Source: JADJXV01 sp964527785
GTDB taxonomy: Bacteria; Bacteroidota; Ignavibacteria; Kapaibacteriales; UBA961
NCBI GenBank assembly: GCA_964527785.1
Contig: CAZGNO010000003.1
Coordinates: 29,422-93,421 of the forward strand
Direction of reading: 5' to 3'
Length of the DNA stretch: 64,000 bases
In this document: positions 1 through 7,517 of the stretch, piece by piece
Layout of the letters: each line of letters starts with the position of its first letter
Numbering within the stretch: position 1 is the stretch's first letter
The notes under the pieces: generated by a model
What the model saw: only the letters and a program-made list of their open reading frames with translations
The model's database searches: none
What the model was told of the DNA's origin: nothing
Position numbers and translations under genes: made by a program

Positions 1-573
1 GACACAAGTTTTTGGTCAGTAGAGGTGAGCCGTTTTCCTGGGAAAGAGGAAGTATATGTCGGCGGCTTTACTGATGACCTTGCCGATAGTATTCAGCACA
101 CAATATACGGACCGGGTATGGTGAGGCATTCACCGGATGGCGGGGAATCGTGGACAGCAATTGATGATAATATTCAGTGGCTTCCACCTACTCAGATAGA
201 TTTAGCAATGAAAAATGTATGGATGATAAAACTTGTAGGCAATTCACGAGAAACTGAAAAACTCTATATGGCTACCGATGCAGGTTTCTTTATTTGGGAT
301 AATTCAATCGGTGTTGTCGAATCAGAGCCGCAAGTAAATACTCCAAGTATGTATGTAAAAGGAGGACGGTTAGTAGTAAAAGCTAATGAAGCTATTTCAT
401 CAGTAAATATATTTTCTATTCAGGGTAAGAGGGTTTTTTCATCTTCTGCGCCTGTTTCACAGTCACAAGGTGAGATTATATACAATCTCCCCGAAACTAT
501 GTCATCAGGTGTGTATTACTGTATGATTATCACTTCGCAGAGGATTATTAATCGAGCAATTTTGGTGGAATAA
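1..573 (+). CDS. C-terminal part of a T9SS-sorted, BNR/sortilin-type surface protein (5' end outside window)
   Basis: The frame is open to the left edge, so the gene starts upstream of the window. The visible part has a BNR/sortilin-type element (SPDGGESW near residue 45, counted from base 1) and a following strand-rich segment (LYMATDAGFFIWD). It then ends in about 80 residues of the kind found in type IX secretion C-terminal sorting domains: a beta-rich region with VNIFSIQGKRV, then SSGVYY, ending in a short basic/hydrophobic tail. By family knowledge such proteins cross the outer membrane by T9SS and are anchored or released at the surface. The same BNR plus sorting-domain architecture recurs in the minus-strand gene at 44323-47814. 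The substrate or ligand cannot be inferred. No hairpin terminator was seen directly after the stop. Confidence 0.75.
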   Translation, partial: DTSFWSVEVSRFPGKEEVYVGGFTDDLADSIQHTIYGPGMVRHSPDGGESWTAIDDNIQWLPPTQIDLAMKNVWMIKLVGNSRETEKLYMATDAGFFIWDNSIGVVESEPQVNTPSMYVKGGRLVVKANEAISSVNIFSIQGKRVFSSSAPVSQSQGEIIYNLPETMSSGVYYCMIITSQRIINRAILVE

Positions 574-863
574 ATGGATGGTCTAAGAGCGTGTGTGATT
601 GTTGACTTGTTACTATTTCATTAAGAGTTATGCCTTTTAACGAAGAAACTCTGTAAAGCACGCCATCCCGAACGGTTGATAAACAATGAAGATTCTTCAT
701 TCAGGTTTGAATGACAAATATATGAATGTAACTGTTTGTTCTGTCCATTGTCATACAATACATTTTTAGCATCAAGCCAAATTTATTAAAATTCAGTTCG
801 GTAATTTCAGAGAAAAACCGTATTTTTGTGTTTTCGTAATCTGCAACCCCTAAGAAATCAGCA
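574..863. other. Intergenic region before ffh
   Basis: About 290 bases without a supported gene. Around 660-715 a CATCCCGAAC...GAAGATTCTTCATTC...GAATGAC segment resembles the ends of the dispersed repeat described at 11792 and 19063, but it is too diverged to call a copy. The ffh promoter lies near the right end. Confidence 0.5.
797..828 (+). promoter_or_regulatory. Bacteroidota-type promoter of ffh
   Basis: TTCG at 797-800, 20-base spacer, TATTTTTG at 821-828. This matches the TTTG-N19/20-TAnnTTTG consensus with one mismatch in the -33 element. It lies 36 bases upstream of the ffh ATG. Confidence 0.6.
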
Positions 864-2201
864 ATGTTTGAGAATTTACAATCAAAATTAGAATTTGCTC
901 TCAAGAAGATTCGCGGACAAGCCAAAATCAGCGAAGAGAATATCCAGGAAGCACTTGGCGAGGTTCGCCGTGCACTTTTGGAGGCAGATGTTAATTTCAC
1001 CGTGGCAAAAAACTTCATAGATGAAGTTACACAAAAAGCACTTGGTGTAGAAGTAAAAGGAAATTTGCAGCCGGGGCAAGTCATCATTAAATTGATTTAT
1101 GATGAACTTGTTTCGTTAATGGGCAGCAATAAAAGCGATTTGATACTGGCGCATGGAGGGCCTACCGTCGTTATGGTTGCCGGATTGCAAGGTTCAGGTA
1201 AGACTACGTTCTGCGGTAAATTAGCTTCAAATTTGAAGAAAAAAGGGAAGCAACCCCTTTTAGTTGCCTGTGATATTTATCGTCCTGCAGCGGTTGCACA
1301 GCTTAAGATGCTTGCACAGTCTCTCAATATACCGGTCTATGCCGCAGAAGGAAAGAACCCTGTTGAAATTGCAACCGATGCTCTTATTTACGCAAAGAAA
1401 TATGCTCGTGATATCGTCATCATAGATACAGCCGGGCGTCTTACGATAGACGAGGACATGATGCAAGAGGTTCAGAATATTCGTGACCAAACCAAGCCGA
1501 ATGAAATTCTCTTTGTGTGTGATTCAATGACCGGGCAAGATGCCGTTAACACAGCAAAAGCATTTCACGAACGCTTGAGCTTAACCGGTGTTGTCCTCAC
1601 AAAATTAGACGGCGATACACGCGGAGGTGCTGCTCTTTCCATCCGCAAAGTAGTTGGTCAGCCGATTAAATACGTAGGTACAGGAGAGAAGCTAGATGCT
1701 CTCGAACCATTCTACCCGGAAAGAATTGCGTCGCGTATTTTAGGAATGGGTGATGTTGTGTCACTCGTTGAAAAAGTACAATCTCAATTTGACGAAGAAG
1801 AATCTGCAAAACTGGAAGCAAAACTTCGCAAAAATGAATTTAATTTGCAGGATTTCTTGGATCAACTGCGCATGATTAAAAAGATGGGTTCGTTGCGTGA
1901 TTTGCTCGGAATGCTTCCGGGGATGGACAAAGCAATGAAAAACGTTGAGGTGGACGACAAGGCATATGGCAAAGTGGAAGCAATTATCCTTTCGATGACC
2001 AAACACGAACGCACTAATCCAAAAGTACTGAACGGATCACGCAGACGCAGAATTGCTCTCGGCAGCGGCACAACCGTGATGGAAGTGAATCGCCTGCTCA
2101 AGCAATTTGAAGATATGCAGAAAATGATGAAAACTCTCTCTAAAGGAAATTCGTCGCAACAAATGCGGAATTTCAAAATGCCCACCGGCTTCAAACACTG
2201 A
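864..2201 (+). CDS. ffh: Signal recognition particle GTPase Ffh (SRP54)
   Basis: 445 residues, the usual length. It binds signal peptides and 4.5S RNA and delivers ribosomes to FtsY at the inner membrane. The domains are in normal order: N-terminal helical bundle (1-90), G domain with P-loop GLQGSGKTT at 107-115, DTAGRL near 190, TKLDGD near 245, and GTGEKLDALEPF. The methionine-rich M domain follows (about 325-435) with LLGMLPGM, SRRRRIALGSG (RNA-binding helix-loop-helix) and a final Met-rich helix. It is followed 41 bases later by rpsP, a common ffh-rpsP arrangement, and the two are probably co-transcribed from the promoter at 797-828. No missing key residues were seen. Confidence 0.98.
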   Translation: MFENLQSKLEFALKKIRGQAKISEENIQEALGEVRRALLEADVNFTVAKNFIDEVTQKALGVEVKGNLQPGQVIIKLIYDELVSLMGSNKSDLILAHGGPTVVMVAGLQGSGKTTFCGKLASNLKKKGKQPLLVACDIYRPAAVAQLKMLAQSLNIPVYAAEGKNPVEIATDALIYAKKYARDIVIIDTAGRLTIDEDMMQEVQNIRDQTKPNEILFVCDSMTGQDAVNTAKAFHERLSLTGVVLTKLDGDTRGGAALSIRKVVGQPIKYVGTGEKLDALEPFYPERIASRILGMGDVVSLVEKVQSQFDEEESAKLEAKLRKNEFNLQDFLDQLRMIKKMGSLRDLLGMLPGMDKAMKNVEVDDKAYGKVEAIILSMTKHERTNPKVLNGSRRRRIALGSGTTVMEVNRLLKQFEDMQKMMKTLSKGNSSQQMRNFKMPTGFKH

Positions 2202-2242
2202 AGTACCGGATTTTTCTATAACTAACCGGAGTATGGTATCTC

Positions 2243-2638
2243 ATGGTAAAATTACGCTTGCGCCGCAAAGGTCGCAAAAAATCGCCTTCTTATGATATTG
2301 TTGCAGTTGACAGCCGCGAAAAACGCGATTCTGCATTCATCGAACGTCTCGGATATTACAACCCGATGACAGCTCCTTCTACCGTTTCCATCAATGCAGA
2401 ACGTGCGATTTATTGGCTCAATGTTGGCGCGCAACCCACTGATGTTGTCCGTGCATTTCTAAGTTATGAAGGTGTAATGCTTCATCGCCATATGCAATTC
2501 AAAGGCAAAACTGCCGAAGAAATAGCTGAAGCAGTTGCAAAACATAAAGAAACAGCCGCTCGTCGCTATGTACGCACTAAATTGAAAAACGCTCGTAAAA
2601 AAGAAGCAGCTGCGAAAGCCGAAGCTAAGGGCGAATAA
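2243..2638 (+). CDS. rpsP: 30S ribosomal protein S16 (bS16)
   Basis: 131 residues, starting MVKLRLRRKGRKKSPSYDIV, which is the S16 signature, with the conserved ERLGYYNP segment near 35-45. The core is about 85 residues. The remainder is a Lys/Ala/Glu-rich basic tail, an extension common in Bacteroidota S16. It assembles into the 30S body. The gene sits 41 bases after ffh and is followed by a strong intrinsic terminator at 2695-2735. The usual rimM-trmD-rplS continuation of this operon is absent here. Confidence 0.97.
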   Translation: MVKLRLRRKGRKKSPSYDIVAVDSREKRDSAFIERLGYYNPMTAPSTVSINAERAIYWLNVGAQPTDVVRAFLSYEGVMLHRHMQFKGKTAEEIAEAVAKHKETAARRYVRTKLKNARKKEAAAKAEAKGE

Positions 2639-2694
2639 TATGTATTTCTAGTGAAAAACTTTTAAAAAGTATTTCTTTTGAAATAAACAACCAT

Positions 2695-2735
2695 GAAAGG
2701 CAAGCAGTGTATTTCGGCTTGCCTTTCTTATTATA
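2695..2735 (+). terminator. Intrinsic terminator after rpsP
   Basis: Perfect 11-bp stem: GAAAGGCAAGC (2695-2705) pairs with GCTTGCCTTTC (2717-2727), with an 11-base loop, followed by a T/A-rich run. It overlaps the nominal upstream start (2693) of the next reading frame, which argues that the next gene starts at 2771. Confidence 0.85.
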
Positions 2736-2770
2736 TATATCATTACCGTACATTATTTCTTATCGAAAAA

Positions 2771-3232
2771 ATGAGTGTACCCTCAATTCAACCGGAACTT
2801 GCAGTACTGTTCGAGCCGCAAAGAAAGTTGCTTCGCAAAGTATTGATGTCATTTTTTTCGATTGCCGGGTTATCGTGGTTTCTGCTCCTATTGCCTAATT
2901 CTACAATAGACCAAGCTAAACACGATATATTCAAAGCAAACCAATATCAATTGTACCTGTTACTATTGACACTTTGGGGATACGATTTCCGCCGTCAAGC
3001 CAAACGGTTGGAGTGGCTTATAGATTTCTCTGCATCTCAAGGGGTATCCATTAGTAACGCAAGTAAGGAGGATATTATCTCTGCCGGTAAATTATCTTTG
3101 TTTGAAGTTTTTACGAAATACAAAGGTTCGTCGGCACAGTATTTTCATATCATATTTACATGGTTCTTACTTGTTGTTTCAGCCGTTCAGTTCATCAGGC
3201 AAATGATTTTACTGTTCGAAAATCAGGGCTAA
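2771..3232 (+). CDS. Small putative membrane protein, unknown family
   Basis: About 153 residues from the ATG at 2771. The frame is open further upstream to 2693, but that region is the rpsP terminator hairpin. Two clear hydrophobic segments are visible, FFSIAGLSWFLLLL (about 27-40) and IIFTWFLLVVSAV (about 127-140), with a possible third (LYLLLLTLWGY, about 61-71) followed by a basic FRRQAKR stretch. I do not recognise the family and see no catalytic motif. It lies alone between the ribosomal gene and a lipoprotein gene. Its composition resembles the neighbours, with no sign of transfer. Confidence 0.6.
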   Translation: MSVPSIQPELAVLFEPQRKLLRKVLMSFFSIAGLSWFLLLLPNSTIDQAKHDIFKANQYQLYLLLLTLWGYDFRRQAKRLEWLIDFSASQGVSISNASKEDIISAGKLSLFEVFTKYKGSSAQYFHIIFTWFLLVVSAVQFIRQMILLFENQG

Positions 3233-3657
3233 GAAAAATATTTGGCATTGCTAATTTATTATAACACAAGTATGTTTACGTAGTTTTTTCGTGTTCGTTG
3301 ACCAAATTTGGCAAGTAATTGAACCCTTCCGGGCGGGCTCAGGATGGCGTAACTTCATTAAAAAAGAAACAAATATGTCATGCTGAGCCCGTCGAAGCAT
3401 CGTACACTTACCTATTTTTATATACTTATCTATAAAGCTATACTTAAATAGCAATGCCAGATATTTTAGTAACAGCTGTAACAAATGTGAAATTGTAGGG
3501 TTTCTGTCGTCATAATGCCAAGCTCCCATAAAATGAGCATGATAACAGTTTCGGCATTCTTTTTCTAAAAGGATTAAACCTTTATAATTATTCAGGAGCT
3601 CAAATGTTGAAAATTTCCTTACAATTTTATTTCTTACATTTCTTATAGGATACATTT
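3233..3657. other. Intergenic region with inverted REP-like motif pair
   Basis: No supported gene; the minus-strand open frame here has no recognisable content. Two related motifs lie in opposite orientation: CATCCTGAGCCCG read on the minus strand near 3336-3352, and CATGCTGAGCCCGTCGAAGC on the plus strand at about 3379-3398. GCTTCGACG pieces of the same motif recur near 63856 and 63949. A 14-codon frame with a good ribosome-binding site precedes the lipoprotein gene (3604-3648). Confidence 0.5.
3604..3648 (+). other. Possible 14-residue leader peptide before the lipoprotein gene
   Basis: ATG at 3604 is preceded by CAGGAGCTCAA, one of the stronger Shine-Dalgarno matches in the window. The frame encodes MLKISLQFYFLHFL and stops with TAG at 3646-3648, ten bases before the lipoprotein ATG. 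It could be a translated leader or chance. No anti-terminator structure was identified. Confidence 0.2.
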
Positions 3658-4359
3658 ATGAAAAAGCAATTGGCAAAATTCTTCTTGCCTATACTTGGTT
3701 TGGGGGCTATTGTTGCTCTCATTACAGTGGTAGGTTGCTCTGATGCAAACTCTCCTACGACCTCTTACAATGACACTCCTGACGCTCTCGTAGCGCAGAA
3801 TTATTCTACATCTGCAGATTTTATATCTTCTTTTGGAGAAACTGCGGATTTTTCTGCACTCGAAGGCAATCCTACCGGCAATGTCAAAGATGGTGCCGGC
3901 AGAGACCGCAATCTACGTCTCATTATCCGTTGTCTCGAATTGAATAAAGATCAAATGAGAAAATTCAACGAAATAATGACAGCATTTGAAGATTGTAATA
4001 AAGCAGCCAGAGAAGCATACCGTGCAGCCGAAAAATCAATCCGCGAAAGAACAAAAGCTGCCGAAAGAGAAATCAAAGCTCAAGTTGAAGCAGGTACACT
4101 TACCAGAGACGAAGCTCGTGCAAAAATGAAAGAAATTATTACTGCTGCCCGCGCAGCCCTTCAAGCAGCTAAGGAAGAATATGCAAAAGCGATAAGAGCA
4201 TGCAAAGAAACACTTTTTGCTGCATTTGAAGAAATCCTCAGTTCTAATCCCGCTACCGGTGTAAGACAGATGGAAATCTGGAAACAATGGTTAGAAACAG
4301 GTAAAGTACCATGCAAAGATGCTAAGGGACGCGAACCACGTGATTCTGTAAAAAGATAA
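3658..4359 (+). CDS. Putative lipoprotein with long charged coiled-coil region
   Basis: 233 residues. The N-terminus is a lipoprotein signal peptide: MKKQ, a hydrophobic core, then a VVGC lipobox with Cys27. A Ser/Thr-rich linker follows. Residues from about 80 to 190 form an Ala/Glu/Lys/Arg-rich, nearly continuous helix beginning LELNKDQMRKFNEIM, which resembles the LTxxQ-type segments of Spy/CpxP-like periplasmic proteins. The resemblance is weak, so the family is not claimed. Three cysteines beyond the lipobox (in RCLELN, EDCNK and RACKE) lie within the helical part and a fourth (PCKD) near the C-terminus, so disulfides are possible. It is monocistronic, with a strong terminator at 4394-4434. 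The function is unknown. Confidence 0.7.
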   Translation: MKKQLAKFFLPILGLGAIVALITVVGCSDANSPTTSYNDTPDALVAQNYSTSADFISSFGETADFSALEGNPTGNVKDGAGRDRNLRLIIRCLELNKDQMRKFNEIMTAFEDCNKAAREAYRAAEKSIRERTKAAEREIKAQVEAGTLTRDEARAKMKEIITAARAALQAAKEEYAKAIRACKETLFAAFEEILSSNPATGVRQMEIWKQWLETGKVPCKDAKGREPRDSVKR

Positions 4360-4393
4360 TCAAATTCCGGTTCTGAATATAAATATTCTTTAC

Positions 4394-4434
4394 AAAAGAA
4401 CCTCTGTCCTGTATGGGCAGAGGTTCTTTTTTTT
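4394..4434 (+). terminator. Intrinsic terminator after the lipoprotein gene
   Basis: 13-bp stem AAAAGAACCTCTG (4394-4406) / CAGAGGTTCTTTT (4418-4430), with an 11-base loop and a run of eight T. Confidence 0.9.
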
Positions 4435-4465
4435 ATAGGTATCACGACTAAATATCATGTGATCC

Positions 4466-4496
4466 TTTGTCAGCCGTCGCTAAGGTCGTAATTTTG
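4466..4496 (+). promoter_or_regulatory. Bacteroidota-type promoter of the mlaE-like gene
   Basis: TTTG at 4466-4469, 19-base spacer, TAATTTTG at 4489-4496: a full match to the consensus, 37 bases before the ATG at 4534. Confidence 0.75.
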
Positions 4497-4533
4497 TAGA
4501 AAATTTTGTCGGCGGTCCAACTAATACTTTAGT

Positions 4534-5313
4534 ATGCTTACTTTTATTGCTCGTATCGGCAGAGACACCATTCACTTCTTTGCAGAATTCGGTCAGATTA
4601 TCATTCTATTGAGAAATGTGATTCGATATCTGCCCAGAATCTTCAAAGATCGCCATTTGGTTCTGGAGGAAATGTCAATCGTAGGGTCGGATTCTTTGCC
4701 GCTTGTTATTCTTATCGGTGCATTTACGGGTGCTATAGCTGCGCTCCAGGCAACTAATTTATTTGCGAAGTTCAATCTTGTAGGAATTGCCCGCCCATTT
4801 ATAGGCGGCTCGATTGCGACCGTTGTTTTTACTGAGCTTACGCCTGTTCTGACGGCACTTGTTATTGCAGGGCGGGTAGGAGGTGCAATTGCAGCACAAC
4901 TGGGCACTATGAAGGTTTCTGAGCAGATTGACGCACTAGAAATGATGGCAATTGACAAAGACCGTTATCTGGCTATGCCACGTGTACTTGCCGCCCTGAC
5001 GATGATGCCTGTACTGGCAGTGTTTTCTAACTCTGTTGCGTTAATCGGTGCTTTTTTCCTTACTACACTTAAATTCGGTTTTACTGCAGAAATATTTTTT
5101 GATTCAGTGCAACGGTTTTTTACAATTCATGAAATTTTTGTGTGCATGACCAAATCTTTTGTTTTTGGTGGCATTACTGCTCTTATCGGTTGCCATGTTG
5201 GTTTTGCTACCGAAGGCGGTGCAGAGGGTGTGGGTAACAGTACCGTTCGTGCGTTTACACTTTCAGCCGCCTCTATCCTTATTTTTGATGCAATTTTCGG
5301 GTATTTACTCTAA
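4534..5313 (+). CDS. mlaE: MlaE-family ABC transporter permease (phospholipid transport)
   Basis: 259 residues, normal for the family. MlaE/YrbE permeases move phospholipids between the inner and outer membrane together with the ATPase MlaF and an MCE-domain protein MlaD. The sequence shows the family pattern: an amphipathic N-terminal helix, GAFTGAIAALQ near 63-73, the conserved FTELTPVLTALVIAGRVGGAIAA region near 99-120, then EQIDALEMM, and a Gly-rich HVGFATEGGAEGVG segment near 221-234. About five to six membrane segments are visible. No MlaF or MlaD gene adjoins it; the next gene encodes a PAP2-like protein 43 bases downstream. It has its own promoter at 4466-4496. The gene symbol is by family. 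Confidence 0.88.
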   Translation: MLTFIARIGRDTIHFFAEFGQIIILLRNVIRYLPRIFKDRHLVLEEMSIVGSDSLPLVILIGAFTGAIAALQATNLFAKFNLVGIARPFIGGSIATVVFTELTPVLTALVIAGRVGGAIAAQLGTMKVSEQIDALEMMAIDKDRYLAMPRVLAALTMMPVLAVFSNSVALIGAFFLTTLKFGFTAEIFFDSVQRFFTIHEIFVCMTKSFVFGGITALIGCHVGFATEGGAEGVGNSTVRAFTLSAASILIFDAIFGYLL

Positions 5314-5356
5314 AATTTCTTTTTTGTTGTTATTGTCTGACTTCTAACGGTTATCT

Positions 5357-6448
5357 ATGTTCTTCGACGCCTTTCGTATCAGTTTGAAAAATCATCTTTT
5401 GGAATTTTCCCTCTCCATTGCTGTTTTCATTTTCGCTACTACTTTTACTTCTGCGCAAATTACAGGATTATCACCCGTTGACACGTGTGATGCAGTTCAT
5501 CTATATGAAGCGGGTTATTCCGAACCGGTAATTGACAGTTCTGTGGTAAACAGCAAGAGTACAACTGATACAGTATCAGCGACAAGTCTTGATGATGTAC
5601 CTCCGGTAGCCGACAGCAGTATTATTCCCCGATCAATAACAAAAGATTCACCGCACACTCTCGGCGTTTTCGATATGTTTACCAATCTTCCCGGTGATTG
5701 GTATCGTTGGTCGAAGAAAGCATTCACCACCGACAATATTCCGCTTATTGCTGCTCTCGGAGTAATGACAGCCGGAATGGTCGTTACCGATTACGAATTA
5801 TGGCAACCCGCAAAAAAAAGCTATGAGAGGTCTCAAACTGTAAGAGATATAAGCGATGCATTCGTAGGTGTGGGCGACGGTAAATTTCAGTTTGGGCTGG
5901 CTATAGGGTTCGGATTGTATGGAGTGATTTTCAGCGATTCTAAGGCACTGAGAACAGCAAGCCAAGTAACGGAGGTAATACTGGCGTGCGGTGGTGTGGT
6001 ACAGCTTTTAAAACACCTTACAGGACGTGAAAGCCCGGTAGTTGCAACAACCAGAACTGGGGCATGGGCATTACTTCCTAATCAGATTGAATATCACAAG
6101 CACGTTCCGCATTATGATGCTTTCCCGTCAGGGCATATTGCTACTGCTATGGCAACTATGATTGTAATTTCAGAGAATTATCCCGAGCAAAAATGGATAC
6201 GGTATATCGGCTATCCTGCGGTAGCATTGGTAGGGGTGGGGCTGACCACCACCAGTATTCATTGGGTTAGTGATTTTCCGCTTGGGATTGCGTTGGGGTA
6301 TAGCTTTGGTATGCTAATCGCGCATCAATTTGATACTCCACAAGAGTCGACTGCTTCAAGCAGCACTTCGAGCATTCTAACACCTACGGCGGGATTGACT
6401 ATGATGGCGAATGGTGCTCCCGCTTTGCAATTGTCTTGGCAGTGGTAG
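5357..6448 (+). CDS. PAP2-superfamily membrane protein with altered active-site motifs
   Basis: 363 residues with a hydrophobic N-terminal signal/anchor (about 17-33), a Ser/Thr-rich linker, and a membrane domain from about 125. PAP2 enzymes remove phosphate from lipids such as undecaprenyl pyrophosphate or phosphatidate. The three motifs are recognisable but incomplete: motif 1 KHLTGRESP (219-227) has Ser226 where KX6RP has Arg; motif 2 PSGH (257-260) is intact; motif 3 has His302 and Asp306 (HWVSD), but Leu296 occupies the position of the SRX5H arginine. The loss of two phosphate-contacting arginines suggests altered substrate handling or loss of activity (inference). It follows the mlaE-like gene by 43 bases, so the two may share a transcript concerned with envelope lipids. 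Confidence 0.8.
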   Translation: MFFDAFRISLKNHLLEFSLSIAVFIFATTFTSAQITGLSPVDTCDAVHLYEAGYSEPVIDSSVVNSKSTTDTVSATSLDDVPPVADSSIIPRSITKDSPHTLGVFDMFTNLPGDWYRWSKKAFTTDNIPLIAALGVMTAGMVVTDYELWQPAKKSYERSQTVRDISDAFVGVGDGKFQFGLAIGFGLYGVIFSDSKALRTASQVTEVILACGGVVQLLKHLTGRESPVVATTRTGAWALLPNQIEYHKHVPHYDAFPSGHIATAMATMIVISENYPEQKWIRYIGYPAVALVGVGLTTTSIHWVSDFPLGIALGYSFGMLIAHQFDTPQESTASSSTSSILTPTAGLTMMANGAPALQLSWQW

Positions 6449-6504
6449 GAAATACTTCAATAACTTGAAAGATTTATGTTACATTTACAGCTTAAATGTA
6501 TTCC

Positions 6505-7212
6505 TTATTTTTCATATTTTTCTACAATATCGTACGCTCGTTCACAACCTAGCGCACCCGCCTTTATCCAATCAGTATAGGCATCATCAGTCTCACCTAT
6601 CGTCTCTTTTGAAAACCCTCTGTAATAATATATTTCACAGTTCATTGGTGAGAGCTCAATTGCTTTATTATAGTCATCAATTGAACCATAATAATCTTTC
6701 TGCCTAAATCTTGCGAATCCCCTATTCAGATATGCCCAGCTCGCTTTTGAATTAATCTCAATTGCTTTATTATAATCTAGAATTGCCCCTTCATAATCTT
6801 CTAAACTTCCTTTTGAGTTACCTCTACTTATATATGCCCACACATATTTTCGATCTCTAGTGATAGCATCAGTGTAATCAGCGATAGCGGCGTGATGTTT
6901 CTCTACTGCTTCATTTGCCAAACCTCTATTATAATACATATATGCTGTCTTTGGTGATAGTTTTATCGCTGTGTTGAAGTCCTTAATCGCCTTGGAGTAG
7001 TTTTCCAGTACAAATTTGGAGTACCCTCTGTTGTTATATGCTTCTGAAAATTTTGCATCATATTCAATTGCTTTCGAATAGTCCTCTATCGAACCCCTAT
7101 AATCACCTTTCATAGCTTTTCCGTATCCACTGTTATAATATTGAATGGAGGGCTGGCATCCATTGAAGCTAATAGAAATAATAAAAATTAGAAATAAAAA
7201 CACCTTTTTCAT
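6505..7212 (-). CDS. TPR-repeat lipoprotein
   Basis: 235 residues from the ATG at 7212. The frame is open to 7329, but the downstream start gives a proper signal: MKKVFLFLIFIISISFNGC with a lipobox cysteine at 19. The mature part is about six tandem tetratricopeptide repeats of 34 residues (patterns such as AYNNRGYSKF, YMYYNRGLANE, AYISRGNSKG, AYLNRGFARF), each followed by a DYNKAIE-type helix. TPR arrays bind proteins. The partner and function are unknown. It is convergent with the PAP2-like gene and has no obvious operon partner. Confidence 0.85.
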   Translation of the reverse strand: MKKVFLFLIFIISISFNGCQPSIQYYNSGYGKAMKGDYRGSIEDYSKAIEYDAKFSEAYNNRGYSKFVLENYSKAIKDFNTAIKLSPKTAYMYYNRGLANEAVEKHHAAIADYTDAITRDRKYVWAYISRGNSKGSLEDYEGAILDYNKAIEINSKASWAYLNRGFARFRQKDYYGSIDDYNKAIELSPMNCEIYYYRGFSKETIGETDDAYTDWIKAGALGCERAYDIVEKYEK

Positions 7213-7517
7213 TTTTTCACTCGGTGAATATTTGATGAATTTTAGAATAAATAATACATTCTGAGATGAATGAACCCCACAGTAGAATCTCATAATCCGC
7301 AAAATACAATAACGAACTGAGATCACCAAGACCTCAAATCCGATAATAAAACGATTAATCCTGCTTATTCAGATTAAGTATTAATAAAGACTTAATGTTA
7401 CATACAAAAAAATTGCAAATTTCCTATGACATAGGTCATATGACACGAACTTTATTACCGCTAATTTTGAATTGTTCAGGGAAAAGTCTTTCAATTTATT
7501 ATATATGAGGTTTGTAT
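7213..7517. other. Divergent intergenic region between TPR lipoprotein and Ig-repeat protein genes
   Basis: 305 bases, AT-rich, no gene. It contains the overlapping palindromes at 7425-7444, listed separately. Confidence 0.5.
7425..7444. promoter_or_regulatory. Overlapping palindromes, possible operator
   Basis: TATGAC-ATAG-GTCATA (7425-7440) is a perfect inverted repeat, and GTCATATGAC (7435-7444) is a second perfect palindrome sharing its right arm, giving three TGAC/GTCA half-sites within 20 bases. The TGAC-N4-GTCA pattern resembles sites of CRP/FNR-family regulators in general layout. It lies about 75 bases upstream of the Ig-repeat gene. Function is inferred only from symmetry. Confidence 0.4.

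Noticed and set aside
701..1087. Minus-strand frame overlapping the start of ffh
   Set aside because: Antisense shadow of ffh codons and of its promoter region; Ser/Thr/Phe-rich translation without motifs.
3251..3655. Minus-strand open frame of 134 codons
   Set aside because: No domain-like content; the translation includes the REP-like motif (HPEPARKGS), and no ribosome-binding site or promoter is seen.
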